NCBI RefSeq assembly: GCF_965638725.1
Contig: NC_134963.1
Location: 11,746,501 to 11,810,500, forward strand
Length of the DNA: 64,000 bases
Origin: Aptenodytes patagonicus
Taxonomy: Eukaryota; Chordata; Aves; Sphenisciformes; Spheniscidae
Direction: 5' to 3'
The position numbers and the translations under genes were made by a program. The notes beneath the pieces were generated by a model that ran no database searches, was not told the DNA's origin, and was given only the letters and a program-made list of their open reading frames with translations. Below, in pieces: positions 38,201 to 51,200 of this stretch (position 1 is the first letter of the stretch; each line of letters begins with the position of its first letter).

Positions 38201-38450
38201 GCTGTTAAAATATCAGTCTTACAGAAGAGAGACAGCTTTAGTCCCACTGTCACCTCCTTTCTCCTTCCGAGTAACACGCTATCCTCAGTGATCGTATGGC
38301 ATATAGCTAACTTTTTAACCTATCTTGATATTTTGTGTTCATACATGCAAGAAATGATACCTGGCTATTTAATATCCAGCTCTGTCACTGAACAAGCCAC
38401 ACACATGTATCAAGTGGCTGAAAAAAAAAACACTGAAGGCTTGAAAGAGA

Positions 38451-38515
38451 CAGTGCCTGATGCTTTCTTTTTTCAAATGACAGCAGTGCCTGATGCTTTC
38501 TTTTTTCAAATGACA
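38451..38515. repeat. 33-bp tandem duplication
   Basis: A 32-base block beginning cagtgcctgatgctttc and ending caaatgaca occurs at 38451-38482 and again at 38484-38515 without mismatch, separated by one g. The identity indicates a recent duplication. It is intergenic. Confidence 0.92.
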
Positions 38516-41500
38516 ATTTCCTATATTGTATTATAGGACTCTATAATTTGAAGTGATCACTTCTCTTCCTCCATCAAGATATCAGTCATATTTCCAAAAC
38601 TGCTCTCTTGATCTTAAGAAGTCTTGGAAAACATCTCCAATTCAGGTCAACGACATTTAAACTGAGGAAATGGTCACCTTTGGTTTTCCTCTGCAGGCTC
38701 CTCATGCCCCTGGGAATGGGAAAGCAGAAATTCCTGGCTGGTTTCCATGACCCCAAGGACTGAACATTCTTTGCTTGAGGAGCCTTCCCAACCCCTGCAG
38801 CAACTACAACTAAGGCAGCTTGTGTCAGCAAAGATTATTCAAAAGATGCCATTTAAAGTTGGTAGGGGTAGAAGGCACTGGGAAAGGAGAGAGAAAGGGA
38901 GAGAGAGAAAGCACCGCTGATGGGGATGGAAGCAGCCAACACACAAACAAATGAGCCCGCATCAAAGATATGTAGGATCTCCTGGGGGAATACTTAACAA
39001 AATCACTGGCAACAATATGAGCACTAGCTCTTGCTTCTCTCCAAGAAGCAACTCTGGGTAAGAAAGACCCTGAGCAAAGGACCCTTCTCATTTTTACACC
39101 CCAGAAAGAAATGGTTTTGGACACAATACATAGCCCCCTTCATTTGCATGCCTGGAGATTTCCACTTACGTCACGCCCTACATTTTCACAGGATCTCATA
39201 AATAACTGGTGAGGGAACAAACACCCCCAGAGTGACGTGAACTGGAGGGAAACGTAACACACGCTCCCTGGACAGATCATCTGCAAGACATGGTCCACCC
39301 ACAGATGTAAGAAAGAGGAGAGCAGGAAATGAGTGAGTGTGGCAGGGGTGTGTGATGGATAACTAGGGCATGCAGGGCTAAAGAGCTGGGATAACACATT
39401 GTCCCATAAACCGCTAGCCCAGAGCCTCCTTACCAAATCAAATCTCTAACTGATCAGACAGGCTATTCACGGCACTTGGTGAAAATAAAGGAGCTTTTTT
39501 TTTCCTTTATCAGTGGTAGCAGAAAAAAAGACACAACTTGGCAAAAGGCAATGCTACAGCACATCTTTCCCCAACACACACTCTACTTGATTCAGTCTCC
39601 AGAGCAAAAGGGAGCCTGCAAAGGCTTCATATCCATGTTTTACTACCTGCTTACTCACCTTTTACGTCTTCTGTTCCACAATGGGAAGCAGTCACAAGCA
39701 TGTCACACATAAACATGTTGGCGCTCAGTTCAGTTCCTCCTGGTCCGGCATAACGACAACCACCAGCATCAGCTCTGTTCCAGGAATTGAATAAAATAAA
39801 ATAATTTTTAAAAGCCTCCATCAAGCCAGGCTGTGCTCTGGGACATCCCTCTAGCACAGCCTTCTCCTCCTGTGTTAGGCAGAAAAATCAGTGAAGAGCA
39901 CATATACACTTACCTACCCATCCATCTTCCTCTCCTCACCCTGACTCAGCAAAGCATTATCAGGCACTTCAAGCAGAGGAGAAGATGTGCGAGTAGGGTC
40001 CATATGGCTCCTTCAAGAGGGACCAAAATTCATAATTGTCCCAGTAAGACAGTGTTCATCTCTATTACTGCTGCATCCCCTCCAGCTATAGTTTTTTTGT
40101 GATCCTGTAACACAAGAGTTGTAAGTTCTCCCCAGAGAGGTGGGCAGTGGTAGGTGAAAATTAACAGACATGCACCTAAAACACAGAAAGTTAATGAATA
40201 AACTGATATTAGGGCAGAATGGTAGGGGTTAATATCAGTAGTTCCCATTGAGAGTGGCTGGTGGATCACCATTTACAGATGATGGCAGAGGGGCTTTTAA
40301 AGATGTTTGTGCTGAGAAACAGTCACTGTGAGCAGCAGTTCCCAACGGAGAGCAGCAGTGGTACTGTTATTGTGGGATGGGACAGTTGGGGGATGCCAGA
40401 GTGTCTCTTACATGTGCTGTGACTCAGACCATACCCAGCCTCTTTTCTAATACACAGGGGTACCATTTTCCATTCCCTTCCTCGTTGGATTGCTTTTGTC
40501 ACCATAAATCCAGATGTTCAGGCTTTGGGAGGGAAGAAGCAATTATACCAAAGGGCTGCTCAGCACTGCAAAACAACATCAAGTTAAGCTGTGGTTCTGA
40601 GAAATTGCAACACTTAGAAGATTCACTTGGACCTTGCATTCAGTGTACAAAAATATGATACACTAACTATCACATCTGCTGGTCCATGCTTCTCTGTTCA
40701 CGTTATGTGCTTATTTTCATGTTAACTATTACAGGTCTTCAAAGCTTCCTTCTAACACTGTAATTTTCCACCGTAAGCAAGCCCTCTTTAGAAACCACTA
40801 CCAAACTACCTGGGAAGCTTTGTGTACACAAAGCTGTAGTTTTCGGTGTGGAAGTTCTCCCCAAGGCTAGAAGCAAAATCTTAGTGGAAGGATTCCTCAC
40901 TTCTTACAGGTACAATGAACCATTCTCTAGTCATGTTGAATCACAAGATCTTGAATTACCAGTCCTAGAAGAATGCTTACTTACAACACAGTGATTTAGC
41001 AGAATGATGGAATAAAAAGGCGAGAGAAGCAGCAGCATAAAAATACCCTCCGATTGACCACAGTTTCAAAATGTTAGCGCCCAGACCCTGGAGCCACAGA
41101 TTACTGGACAGAGGCTGGGAGCAGCAATAAGAGTTGCCTGCAAATGGTATTCATAACGATTGTGCAATTTAACCCAGCTATCATGAAGATGGATGGATGT
41201 AGCATGCACATGTATTGCTGCCTGCACAAAACAATGGCTAATATTGGGCAGAGGGAAGGATGACATAGTGCAATTTGCAAATAATTAGTATGCCTGTGGC
41301 CTTTCTTCACCTTTCCATCTCCTTATGCATTAGACAAAATATTCATGTCCCAGGCAGTAACCCTTCCCAGTTTAGACCTCCGCATCCTATTCTTTCCTCC
41401 TGCCTCTGATTTACCAGTGATTCAGCTTCCCTCACCCATGTATGTTTGACCTATAAGTATGTTCTCACCTACTTTCATACACTCAAAGAAAACTTCTAAA

Positions 41501-42242
41501 ATGACTACCATTTTGTCTCTCAGTTGCCTGCTTAAAATTCACAGCTTCCATATGGTCTGGATGAACTCAGACACATGATCAAATTGGTGCTTGTTGTTTC
41601 TGTTACTCCTTTGTCTTATTTCTATGTCTAATTTTTTTATACTGTATTCCTTTTTAGTTTGTTCAATGTGTACAGCTGCTAGCAAAGCAAGGGCCAAACT
41701 TAACAGCAAAAGAAATATTTAAGAAGCAGAGAGCTCAATTTAAGCCACAGAAAATGTCTCTTTGATGGTTCAGCATCAGCCAGACACAGGAAGCACTGAG
41801 GTGGCTATTCTTGGGCCTTTACAGAGACCTGGAACACAGTGTTTTCCATTCATGCTATGGACTGTTCTGCCACATCACCTCGCTGTCTGATCCTTGACAA
41901 ACAACAGAGGGAAGCATTGAAAACCATCTAATGCCCGGCCTCTTAGGATGACTTACCTTGTTTAACAATGAGCCCTTTGGGTTTATTGAGCCTCCGCGTC
42001 TTGTGCATGCTGGGACGTTAGCAGTTTAACTGAGGTGAAGAAAAATAGCACTTTTATGAGTTGCCAGGCCAGTGAACAGTCAGAGCGAGAAAGTCTTATT
42101 GCTCCTGACCAGAGTTGCTCACCCTTCAGGGGCACCTAGCTGGAATACCATAACAAAGGATCGATTATGTTACAGCAGACAAACACAGGAATGTCTTCCT
42201 GAGCACAGTTCGAAAATGTGGTCTGCAAAGAGAGAGAGCTGA

Positions 42243-42259
42243 GGGGGGAGGGAGGGGGG
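42243..42259 (+). other. Short G-quadruplex-prone tract
   Basis: G6, A, G3, A, G6 in a row. Dividing the long runs gives four G-tracts with very short loops. It lies in purine-rich intergenic sequence. Confidence 0.5.
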
Positions 42260-45200
42260 ACAGAAAGCAAGCAAGCAAAGGGGAAGACCCTCCAAAAGAA
42301 AAAGGAGGCCTCATAAACATGAGGTGAGAAGCCATACTGAGCTGTCCAAGGCAAAGAGAAGAGTTGGCACCCTGCTTGCTGCAAGCACTCTGGCAAGGCA
42401 CTGTCCAGTTCAACTAGTCAGAACTTCAGGCTACATCAGAACTAATAAGGACCTGGGCTAATAACCTGAATAAGCCCAACATTCAGAGTAATTCAGAGGC
42501 ACTTTTGCTCTTAAGTTGCTTAATTGCTTTTACAAATCCTTTGTGGTTGCCCCATTCCCACCTGACTCCTTAGCACCTCCCTAAGGGCCTTAGTCTTGAT
42601 GCTGAGTCAAGTAGTGTCACCTTGGGGAGGAGTGTCCTGGTGAAGACAATTGAGTCTCCATCATTGTCTTGTTTAAGAGTGGGGAAACCTGCCTGAAGTA
42701 AATGACTGGAGAAGTCAACAGAACAAGCTGCTTTACAGACCTGAGCTTTCTACCCCAAACTGAGCAGGATTTTACTTCCTCTGGCCTCCCACAGGATGAC
42801 ACAGCACAGGTGTTACCTAATCAGGGTAGACCTCTTGCATGAGTGTCCCCCAGTCTAGTCCATCCTCTGCTGAATACCAAAACTGCAACATCCATCCCTT
42901 CTCAATGGTATATTATACTGGGTCCAAACCTGAATTCACGTTCACACACAGGCTGTGACCACAGTGCCACAGAAGCCAGCAGAGCTACTCACAGGGTGCT
43001 GCGAGATGCACTGCACCTTGCATATTAACAGCAATAATTGTATTTGATATGGGTCCTTTACAGAGTCATCTATAGGCTGAACAGCTTCCAATGTCATCTC
43101 CACCCTGGCAAAATATTTAATCTGAGTGGGGACAGAATTAGTTGGGAACCTGAAGGCCCACAGACAGCAGAGGGAGCTCTCCCTGCTCCCTGTCCTCCAG
43201 CTCAAGCATCCTGTCATAGTTTAACAACTAAAATAAAAGTAAAAATGACCCTCAGTGGTCATCAGAAAAAAAGAGAGGTACAACTGTACACACACTGCAT
43301 TTGCAGTACAAACGCTGCTGAATTATTACACCAAGTTAGATGCCCAAATCTGGGGCTTAAGAAGGGCTGTGTTTTGGAGGTTGTTTCCCTTGCTGTACAG
43401 CCTGGCCATTAACAGCCTGTACCAAGTGCATCAGGCACAAAACATAGCGATCAAAACACGTGTTTAATCCAGATTCTGGTTTGTATCTAGAGTTTCACTG
43501 GGGATGTGGAGATGGAAGTGAGGTCTGGTCTGAACTGCTGGAGCCACCAGTTTTGGTCCCACCTTTCCTGCTGTGCTGCTGGAAATCCCCATGAAGGCTC
43601 CCTCCCACCTCTGCACTGTGACAGCCTCCAACTGTTGAATGTGGGTGCAACACTGAGCTCCCCTGTGAAGCACAGAGATCTCTTATGACAGTCACTAGAG
43701 ACGAGATGGCCATTTTGTGAGCTGAATCCCATCAAGTTAGTGGCTGAAACATTTCTGTAAATACCAAACGTCAAGGAGCTAAAGAAAGTCAAGGGTGAAA
43801 TGTCAAGTTTACACTATTGAAATGCAAGGCAGATGCTTCCTAGTCTGTTTACTGGCACATCACCGGTGGTTTGATGTCTGCAGTTCTGACAACCCAGGGC
43901 TTCTAGATCTGTGAGGAAAAACCCAAGTCCCCAGGCTTCAGAAGTTACCTTTTCCCCACCATGTGCTTCCCAAGTTAGAGGAACAGCAATTGCCTCTACT
44001 CTGCAAATCCAACTGGCTCAGAAAAAACCCAAGCCCTTTAGACGGCCCTTTTCTTCTTCCCCGGCAAGCAGAAGGAAATGCTGTAAATAAGTGGAAAGGC
44101 TTGGTGCTGCCGCAATTTCCTGACTCCCAGCACCAAATGAGAGCACAGGGGTCTGTGAGCAAGGAGAATATTCCCAAAGAGAAACTATCATAGAAGGAGC
44201 CAGACTGGAGGCCTTCTCTCCACTTGAACAGCAGTGCTGCCTCCTCCCTTGGCTAAAACAAACTGCATACATAAAGGAAAAGTGCATGTACTGAAGATTT
44301 AAGTTGTGGTAGCACCTGGAAATGTAGGATGAAGCCATATTCTGAGCACTCAGACAGGCAGGGTGACTTTTGGGAGCCATGATCTACTGAGACTGGCATG
44401 TGCCAATGGGATAGACACAGCTGCACCAGTGAGCAGCTGGAAGGGAGCATGAAGAGGGCAGCTGGCGGGAGTCCTGGGACACACAGGAGAATGGCACCAC
44501 ATGGGTGCTGGGGCTGCCGCAGCATGGGGAACCTGTTGGCAAGGGCCAATAAGTGCTTTAAAGCTGGTGGCTGAGCAGATCTTTTAGGATGTGATTCTTA
44601 GGTGAAAGGTAAGAAAGAAGAGGGCAGGAAGGCAAAGCTTACAAAGCTTTTACTCCCCCAAGGATGAATATAAAATGCAGAAAGAGTAGGTGTGGACTGG
44701 AAAGCAGATCTGCCAAGGCAGCAGATGTAGGCAGAGTGCTGGGAGAGTCCAGGCCCAGGACTGTGATTCCAGCATGAGCCTTAGGAGTAAGAAGCCCAGG
44801 CTCTTTCCCCACCTCTCGCCCTGAGCCCCTCTACCATATCCATGTAATAACAGCAATATTTCAAGTTCATGGCATAAGTGCTTACAAACTGTAAAGACTT
44901 TCTGTGTCAAAGACTCCTGTGGTATGGAGAGGAAAGAAAAAGGCAGTGTCTGAGTCAAAAAGCGAGACTACCCCAGCAGCACTCAAGTGCAAAGCACAAA
45001 GAGGAGCACGGAATCAACTGAAAGAGCAGTCATGTCCACAGCCGTCATCTGCAGCCTCTTGGAAATTTCTCATCAAAAGGGGCCTGCCTGCGCACCACCT
45101 CTTCACCCAGCTTCTCAGTCTCTGACCTCGTTTCTCCCAATGGTGCTATTCTTTGCTCCCGCTTTCCTTCTTGCTCGTATATGGCTCCCTCAAAGAAATA

Positions 45201-48200
45201 GCAGGGAATCAGCTAGTATATCCTGGGATGCTGGTGCAGAGAGATATGGCCAGCCCCAGTGCCTTTCCTGCATGCACCACAGCATGCAGGTTTTCAGGAC
45301 GCAGGAGAACATAGGGCAGAAGGGAGGAAAACAGCAAAGAAACAAAAAGCAGAGATGAAAAAGCAGCAGAACAGATGCACAAGATTAAATGGGAAAAATA
45401 CCCCAAAAAAGTGAGGAGGAGATGAAAAGTGCAGCCACCTTCAAAACACGGCACAGGTAGGAGCTGGGGAGACAGGGAGTGTAGCAGACACAACAAACTC
45501 AGGATTTACGGGAACGAAAGGGTTTTCTTCTATTCCTCCTGCATTCCTATTCTATATCTCTGCCAGCAGTCTTGCCCTGTTCCCCCCAACCACCCATGCA
45601 AATTCACCTTCAATTATCTCAGGAACATTTGTTACAGGAAGATGCCCTGAGTATATCAAATTAGTGCCTTACGAAAGCCCATTCAGGAAACATCTATGTG
45701 ATCCTTATTCAGTTAGCAGGAGGGGATGGAGTGGGGATGCCAACTGAGAAGGGGGTTTTATGCAAACACATGTCTTGGGACTGATGGGCCAGCAGTGCTC
45801 TGCAGGCACAGTGCAGAGGGACCACATCCTGCCGGCTCTGTTCAGAGTACTGATGCAGCCTCGCAATTGGTTTTGTGCACCAGAAGCATTGTATTTTAGA
45901 GTTGAAAAATTTCTAGGCCTAGATGGAAAGTGCTGGGATGAACAACTGGGCCAGGAGGTATCCACAGGGGATATCCCATTTTCATCTACATGAGAGACCA
46001 AGGACAATGAGCCTCAGATGCCTTTGGAGGGTGTTTTAACCTCAGAACTTTGGTATGAACTTATGGCATTGGAACAAGCAGCCAAGTCACTTGGAGCAAC
46101 AACAAAGATCATAGTGCTCAAAAATGTTCCCCCTGTAGCTGGGGTTGGGAAAAGGTGAGATTTCCATTTGCAATACACAGAGGTCTTGAATGGCGCAAAA
46201 TCTACCAGTCAACTAGTTGAAACTGTGCCCATGACACACTGGTGCATATCTTCAGCACATCTCCTTAGGTGCTGTACAGAGATCCCATCCAGAGGACACA
46301 GCCACAGACTAATACCTCTGCTTCTCCAGGCAAGGTATTGCAGAGTTTAGGAACATGGTGTCTCTCAGAAATGCCCCATTCTCCTGCTTGTGTTGCCCCA
46401 GGGAAATGGGATGTAACATGCTGCCAACAGCTGTGAGCAAACAAGATTGTCCACACGGCAGCTGTAAGGCGAATGGGACTGAAGAGAGAGAAATTCCTGT
46501 CTCTGACAATAGCTAATGGGCTCCAGGCAGACTGGCAGCTGCAAAGCACCCAGTTCTCTGCTCTGGTTCAGCTGACCAGGCACCTCTGGGACTGTACTTC
46601 GAGCTGGTGAAGAAAAGAGGCAGAACAAGTCTGCTTCAGTCTATTTTTATACTGCAGATCCATCTGCTCCTCTCCACAGCTGGCAAGGCCTGGAGCTCAG
46701 CTTAGATCCTCCCAACAAAAGCCTCTTTATGAGGCATGGGAATCCCCCATCACTATCAACACCATTTGGATTGGATTGCCCAGGCAGAGGCTATTTTGGG
46801 CACCACAGGTGGCTTCTCCATCTTGCTGAGTGCAAGGATGGAGCTAGCAGATGCCTCGACACAATACTACCCAGCTATACCATCAGGAATAAACTGAGCA
46901 ATGTGGAGGCTCTGATAAGCCCACAGGATCTGAGGGGATGGGACATGAAGCAGAAGCCAAGAGGAGGGGTTCAGGGAATGGGTTTCACAGGTGAGACAGA
47001 GCAGAATTTCCACCAACACAGAGACCCTCAGAACTGCTTTTGAGACAGAAAGAGAAGAGTAACATCCAGGTGGAACAGAGATAATCAGAGTCTCTGCCCT
47101 GAGCAAAGCACTACCTCACCCCACATCTAGACCCGAGATCTTCATTCCACTGACCCTGTACCCTGGAGAGCAACTGCTACTCTGTCTGGCCAAAGCAGAA
47201 GCCTCCTTTTTTCTCCTTTCCTCTCTGTCCAGGCAGTAACCTCTCCCTTCATGTTAAGGCTTGACATCAGCTTGCTCCTGTTAGAGAGAGCTCCAAGCTC
47301 TGTGCTTCCCCCCAACACACACGCAGCAGAAAGCTCTCCCAGCCTCTCCTTTCTCTGTTATCTTATTGCATGGATGCTATTTCCTGTGTTTATTTTTCTT
47401 GTCTGGCTAGCTGGCCTGGAGGGTCTCACCTGCTGGAAAACTGCCATTACTTCTCCATCTGCAACACTGACCAAGGATTAGCAAAAAAATAGCCTTAGGT
47501 CACTTCTAGCTTCCTTAGGATGTCTGACTACCAGCAGAGGCCAAAGGCCACAGATGCTGAGAGAGAACAGGTTCCTGTGCGTCTTACCTGGAAGCTGACA
47601 TCAGCAGATGCATCTCTTTAGGAAGCAGAACAGGGACATGTGTTTTACAGCACTGGGATTCATCCGGCGTAGAGAGAACACAGCCACCTGGACAACACCA
47701 GATTCATGCCTACGTGCACAAGGAGCTCCCTTCAGAGAGAGCAAACGTGTCTGCACAGCAGACAGAATACAGCCTCTTCCGAGACGTGATTGACACGCAG
47801 GCTTCAGCATTCGGTGTCATCCACATGTCGCTGACATCCTGACCCCAGGATGCAGCCTCATGCTTTTGACGGGAAGAAAGCATTAAACTCTCCCTGGGAC
47901 GATTGTATGTCCTACACAGTGCTTCCAGATCAAATGCTGTTCGAAAGATCCTCCTGCAAGGGAATCGGAGACTGCTGTTAGTATGCAGAGAGCACATCCC
48001 TCCCTCCAGCCACACAGTGAAAATCTACAGGAACATGTTGCTACAGTTCTTTTGAAAGTCCAGGTAGTGCTGAAGCCCGGAAAGGGACAGACAGCCCCTC
48101 TGCATCTTGGATAAACTTCTTGTGCTTCCCAGGTCTGGCATACGGCAGGAAAGGAGGGATCATCTGCAAATGTAGAACTTAGGATGGGAGGGAACTTGCA

Positions 48201-51200
48201 TGGGAAGCAAGTGCTCAGAGAAAGCAAGCTATAAAGGTTTCAATTAAAAGCCTTGATTCCCAAGTGTAGGCTCAGACCATAAGGAATAGGGGATCTTGGA
48301 TTTAATTTAGTTGCAGATGAATGTTACATGGGTTAGTTCTGCAGACTGGAAGGCCTCAGTGCAAGTTAGGGATATTACTGTATATTTCCTCTGGAAGGAA
48401 ATCAAAATGCTATTTCTCATGAATTCAGAAAGGACGCAGCTGTAGATCAAGCAGCTGACTCTCAGCTTTAGTTGTGGCATTGAGTTACCAATGGTGGGAG
48501 AAAAGACTATTTCTGTTTTTCTAATGCAACCTTTAGCATTTTGATCCTTCTGGAATTAGAGGATGATCTTGAGGAGGGTCTGAGATTTTTTGTCTCCACC
48601 CTATTCTGTTAGTGCTTTTGGCATGAATATAAAGAAAGGCAGGAAACACTTGGAATACCGGACTGCTCCCAAACGGCAGGCACCTCAGAAACGAGGCAAC
48701 CAGTTGTCCTTTAAGGTGCTGAGTGCTCATGCAGCCCAGCACCCCGGTGCCAGTGCTGGGTGCTCTCCTCCTGAGGCTCTGCCTGCCTTTGAATCAGCCA
48801 TAATTTTTGCGAATTAACTGCAGCTCTCCCCTGTAGCCTCTATGGGACTGGGAATGCAAACATTAGCCCTCTTCTCCCCACTGTCTTTTGGCTCTGCAGA
48901 ATAACTTCACAATCTGATGTGTTACCATCACAGAAGAGCTTCAATTTAGCAGCACATGATTCCCAGTTGTCTGCAAAGGGGCCCTGTATATCACAGCCCC
49001 TGCCACCAGGGCTAGCTCAGAAAACCTGTGATTGCTCACAATCATGGTTAACAGAGGAGATGGTATGGCAGGGACTCACCCGGCAGCAGGCAAGTCTCAG
49101 AGCTACCATTCCTGTCACTTGCAAAATTGGCCACATCCTCTGGATGATGGAATTGTTTAATATCACAGGATCCAGCATGCATGGCAGGGCTGCTCAAAAG
49201 ACATTAACACAGGAAATCATACTCTTCAATGCCAAGTTAAATGCTTGATGGGTTATACAGTAATGTGAAAGGATGGGAGTCCTCCTTGCCCCAGGATTCA
49301 CACCACTGCAAGCCACATTCTTACTTTGCAAGACATTTCATTTCTTTTTGTGGCCCAGCGGTAAAAGGTTGTATCAGCATGGATTCAAAATGACCTTCAT
49401 CCAGCCTGGATCAGCATGGTCAGAGATGCCAGGGCCAGTGCACCTGCCCTGCAGCAGGCTTCAGCATCTGCCACTGTTCAGCCCTTCAGCACACCTCCAA
49501 AATAGGAACTTGGCAAACAAAGCTAACAGAGTGCATTGCTAAGCAGAACATTCTGCCGAGTCCCAACACCAGGACTGCATGTTATAGGGCACTTGCCAAT
49601 TCCTGAGTCAACTTTATTTATTATACACTAGAAAGGTCATGACGAATCTCAAAAGATAAAATCTGTGTCTGTCAAGCCGCCTTCCTTATTTTCATTGGCC
49701 CAGACCCTCACGTTCCACACCAACAATAACAGGACATGGGTTCAAGAGGCACCATGAGTGCAGCTTACCCTGAGATGGCCCAGGCTTGTTTTGCATTCTT
49801 CATAGAACTGATCCAGGCTGCTCAATTCTCTCTTTATTTGGACTTTTTTTTTTTTTCCTGGATGCAAACACCGCTCTGCACAAGAGCCTTACATCCCTGG
49901 GAACCCCAAAGCACAGGCACAAGCTTTCACAGCCCAGATGATGCCAAATGCCCAAATGATGCAGCTGCAAGTTCTCCAGCAACATGAAGTATCCAACTGA
50001 GATATGCTTAACTCCCATTGAGAAGTAATATCCTGGACTAATACCAGCCCAAAAGACATCCCCATGACCTCATCAACAGCTGAGGCAGCAAGATACCCCG
50101 TGCATATGGATTTTCTTCACTGTCATTATGAGCTGTTATCTAATCTCCTTGCCTTAGGTAAGGCAAAAAATCAGAGCTGCCTAGGGCTCTGGGTAAATCC
50201 TTGGCAAACAAAGCCTGAGCGATTGCAGCTCCAGTGCTGTCAGTGTCCAAGCTAGCAGGTTTAAAGACTGCCCTGGGCTCTGTAGAAGTTGCAGTCACCT
50301 CTCTGGATTGCAGCTGGACACTCCCAAAAACCACAGTCCCAGGTTTGGAGTTCAGTGCAACAGGCTCAGACCACACAGTATGGATCTGCACTCCAAATAA
50401 CCTCATCTTCACACAGTTTATTCTGAACCTGCAGATTGAAAGCTCTTTTCCCAGTCCTTGCCTTTCACTTGCTGAAAAATCACCGTGCTACTCTCAGACC
50501 CAAACTTGGCTTAGATCATTTTCTTTGACGCGTTGCAAGAACTCCAATTCTCGAAATGAATTTCTGATTTTCTGAGATCTGGGTATTACTTTCCTATCAC
50601 ACTGCAGGATCTCAGCAGTGACTACTTCAGTCACACAGCAGAGAAATTATACTGTTTGTAAGAGTGGCACATCTTACAGCCAAAAACCCTCCAATAGTCC
50701 CATCCACTGGGTCATTTCTGAGGAAACATCTCCAATATTCGGAAGTGCCCCCTTTCTTCTCAGAACAGCACTGAAGAGGAGATTGGGAAGTCAGGGAGGA
50801 ATACAGCTCCACTTACTATTCAGCGAGACTCCAACCTGCAGTGAGTCGCATCATCTAACTTCAGGTGCTTATTTGTGGGATCAGAGAGGTGGATTCCTCC
50901 CAGGATCACTCGAGCTGGCGGAAGTCTCTCTCCCTTCCCTGAATGAACACATGGGGAATCTCACTCCTCACTTGGTAACTTCAGTCAAATGCAGGACAGT
51001 GGGAATCTTTCCTGTGAAAGTAAATTGCAAGGTCCACAGCACCTCAGAAAAGGTGCTCAGAGCTTTTAACTCCCTGAAACTTCTCCTTGAAACACATGAT
51101 GGCCAAAAGCACAGCAGGCACTTGTATGCACTATTCTTAGCAGTAAAGGCTTCCTGTTTCACGGCAGAAGTAACAAGGAAGATCCTGCTGCTTTAAATAC

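Noticed and set aside
50618-51196. A 192-codon plus-strand frame in the intergenic region.
   Set aside because: I see no recognisable motif, no flanking splice or promoter context, and stop-free runs of this size are expected by chance in 27 kb searched in six frames.
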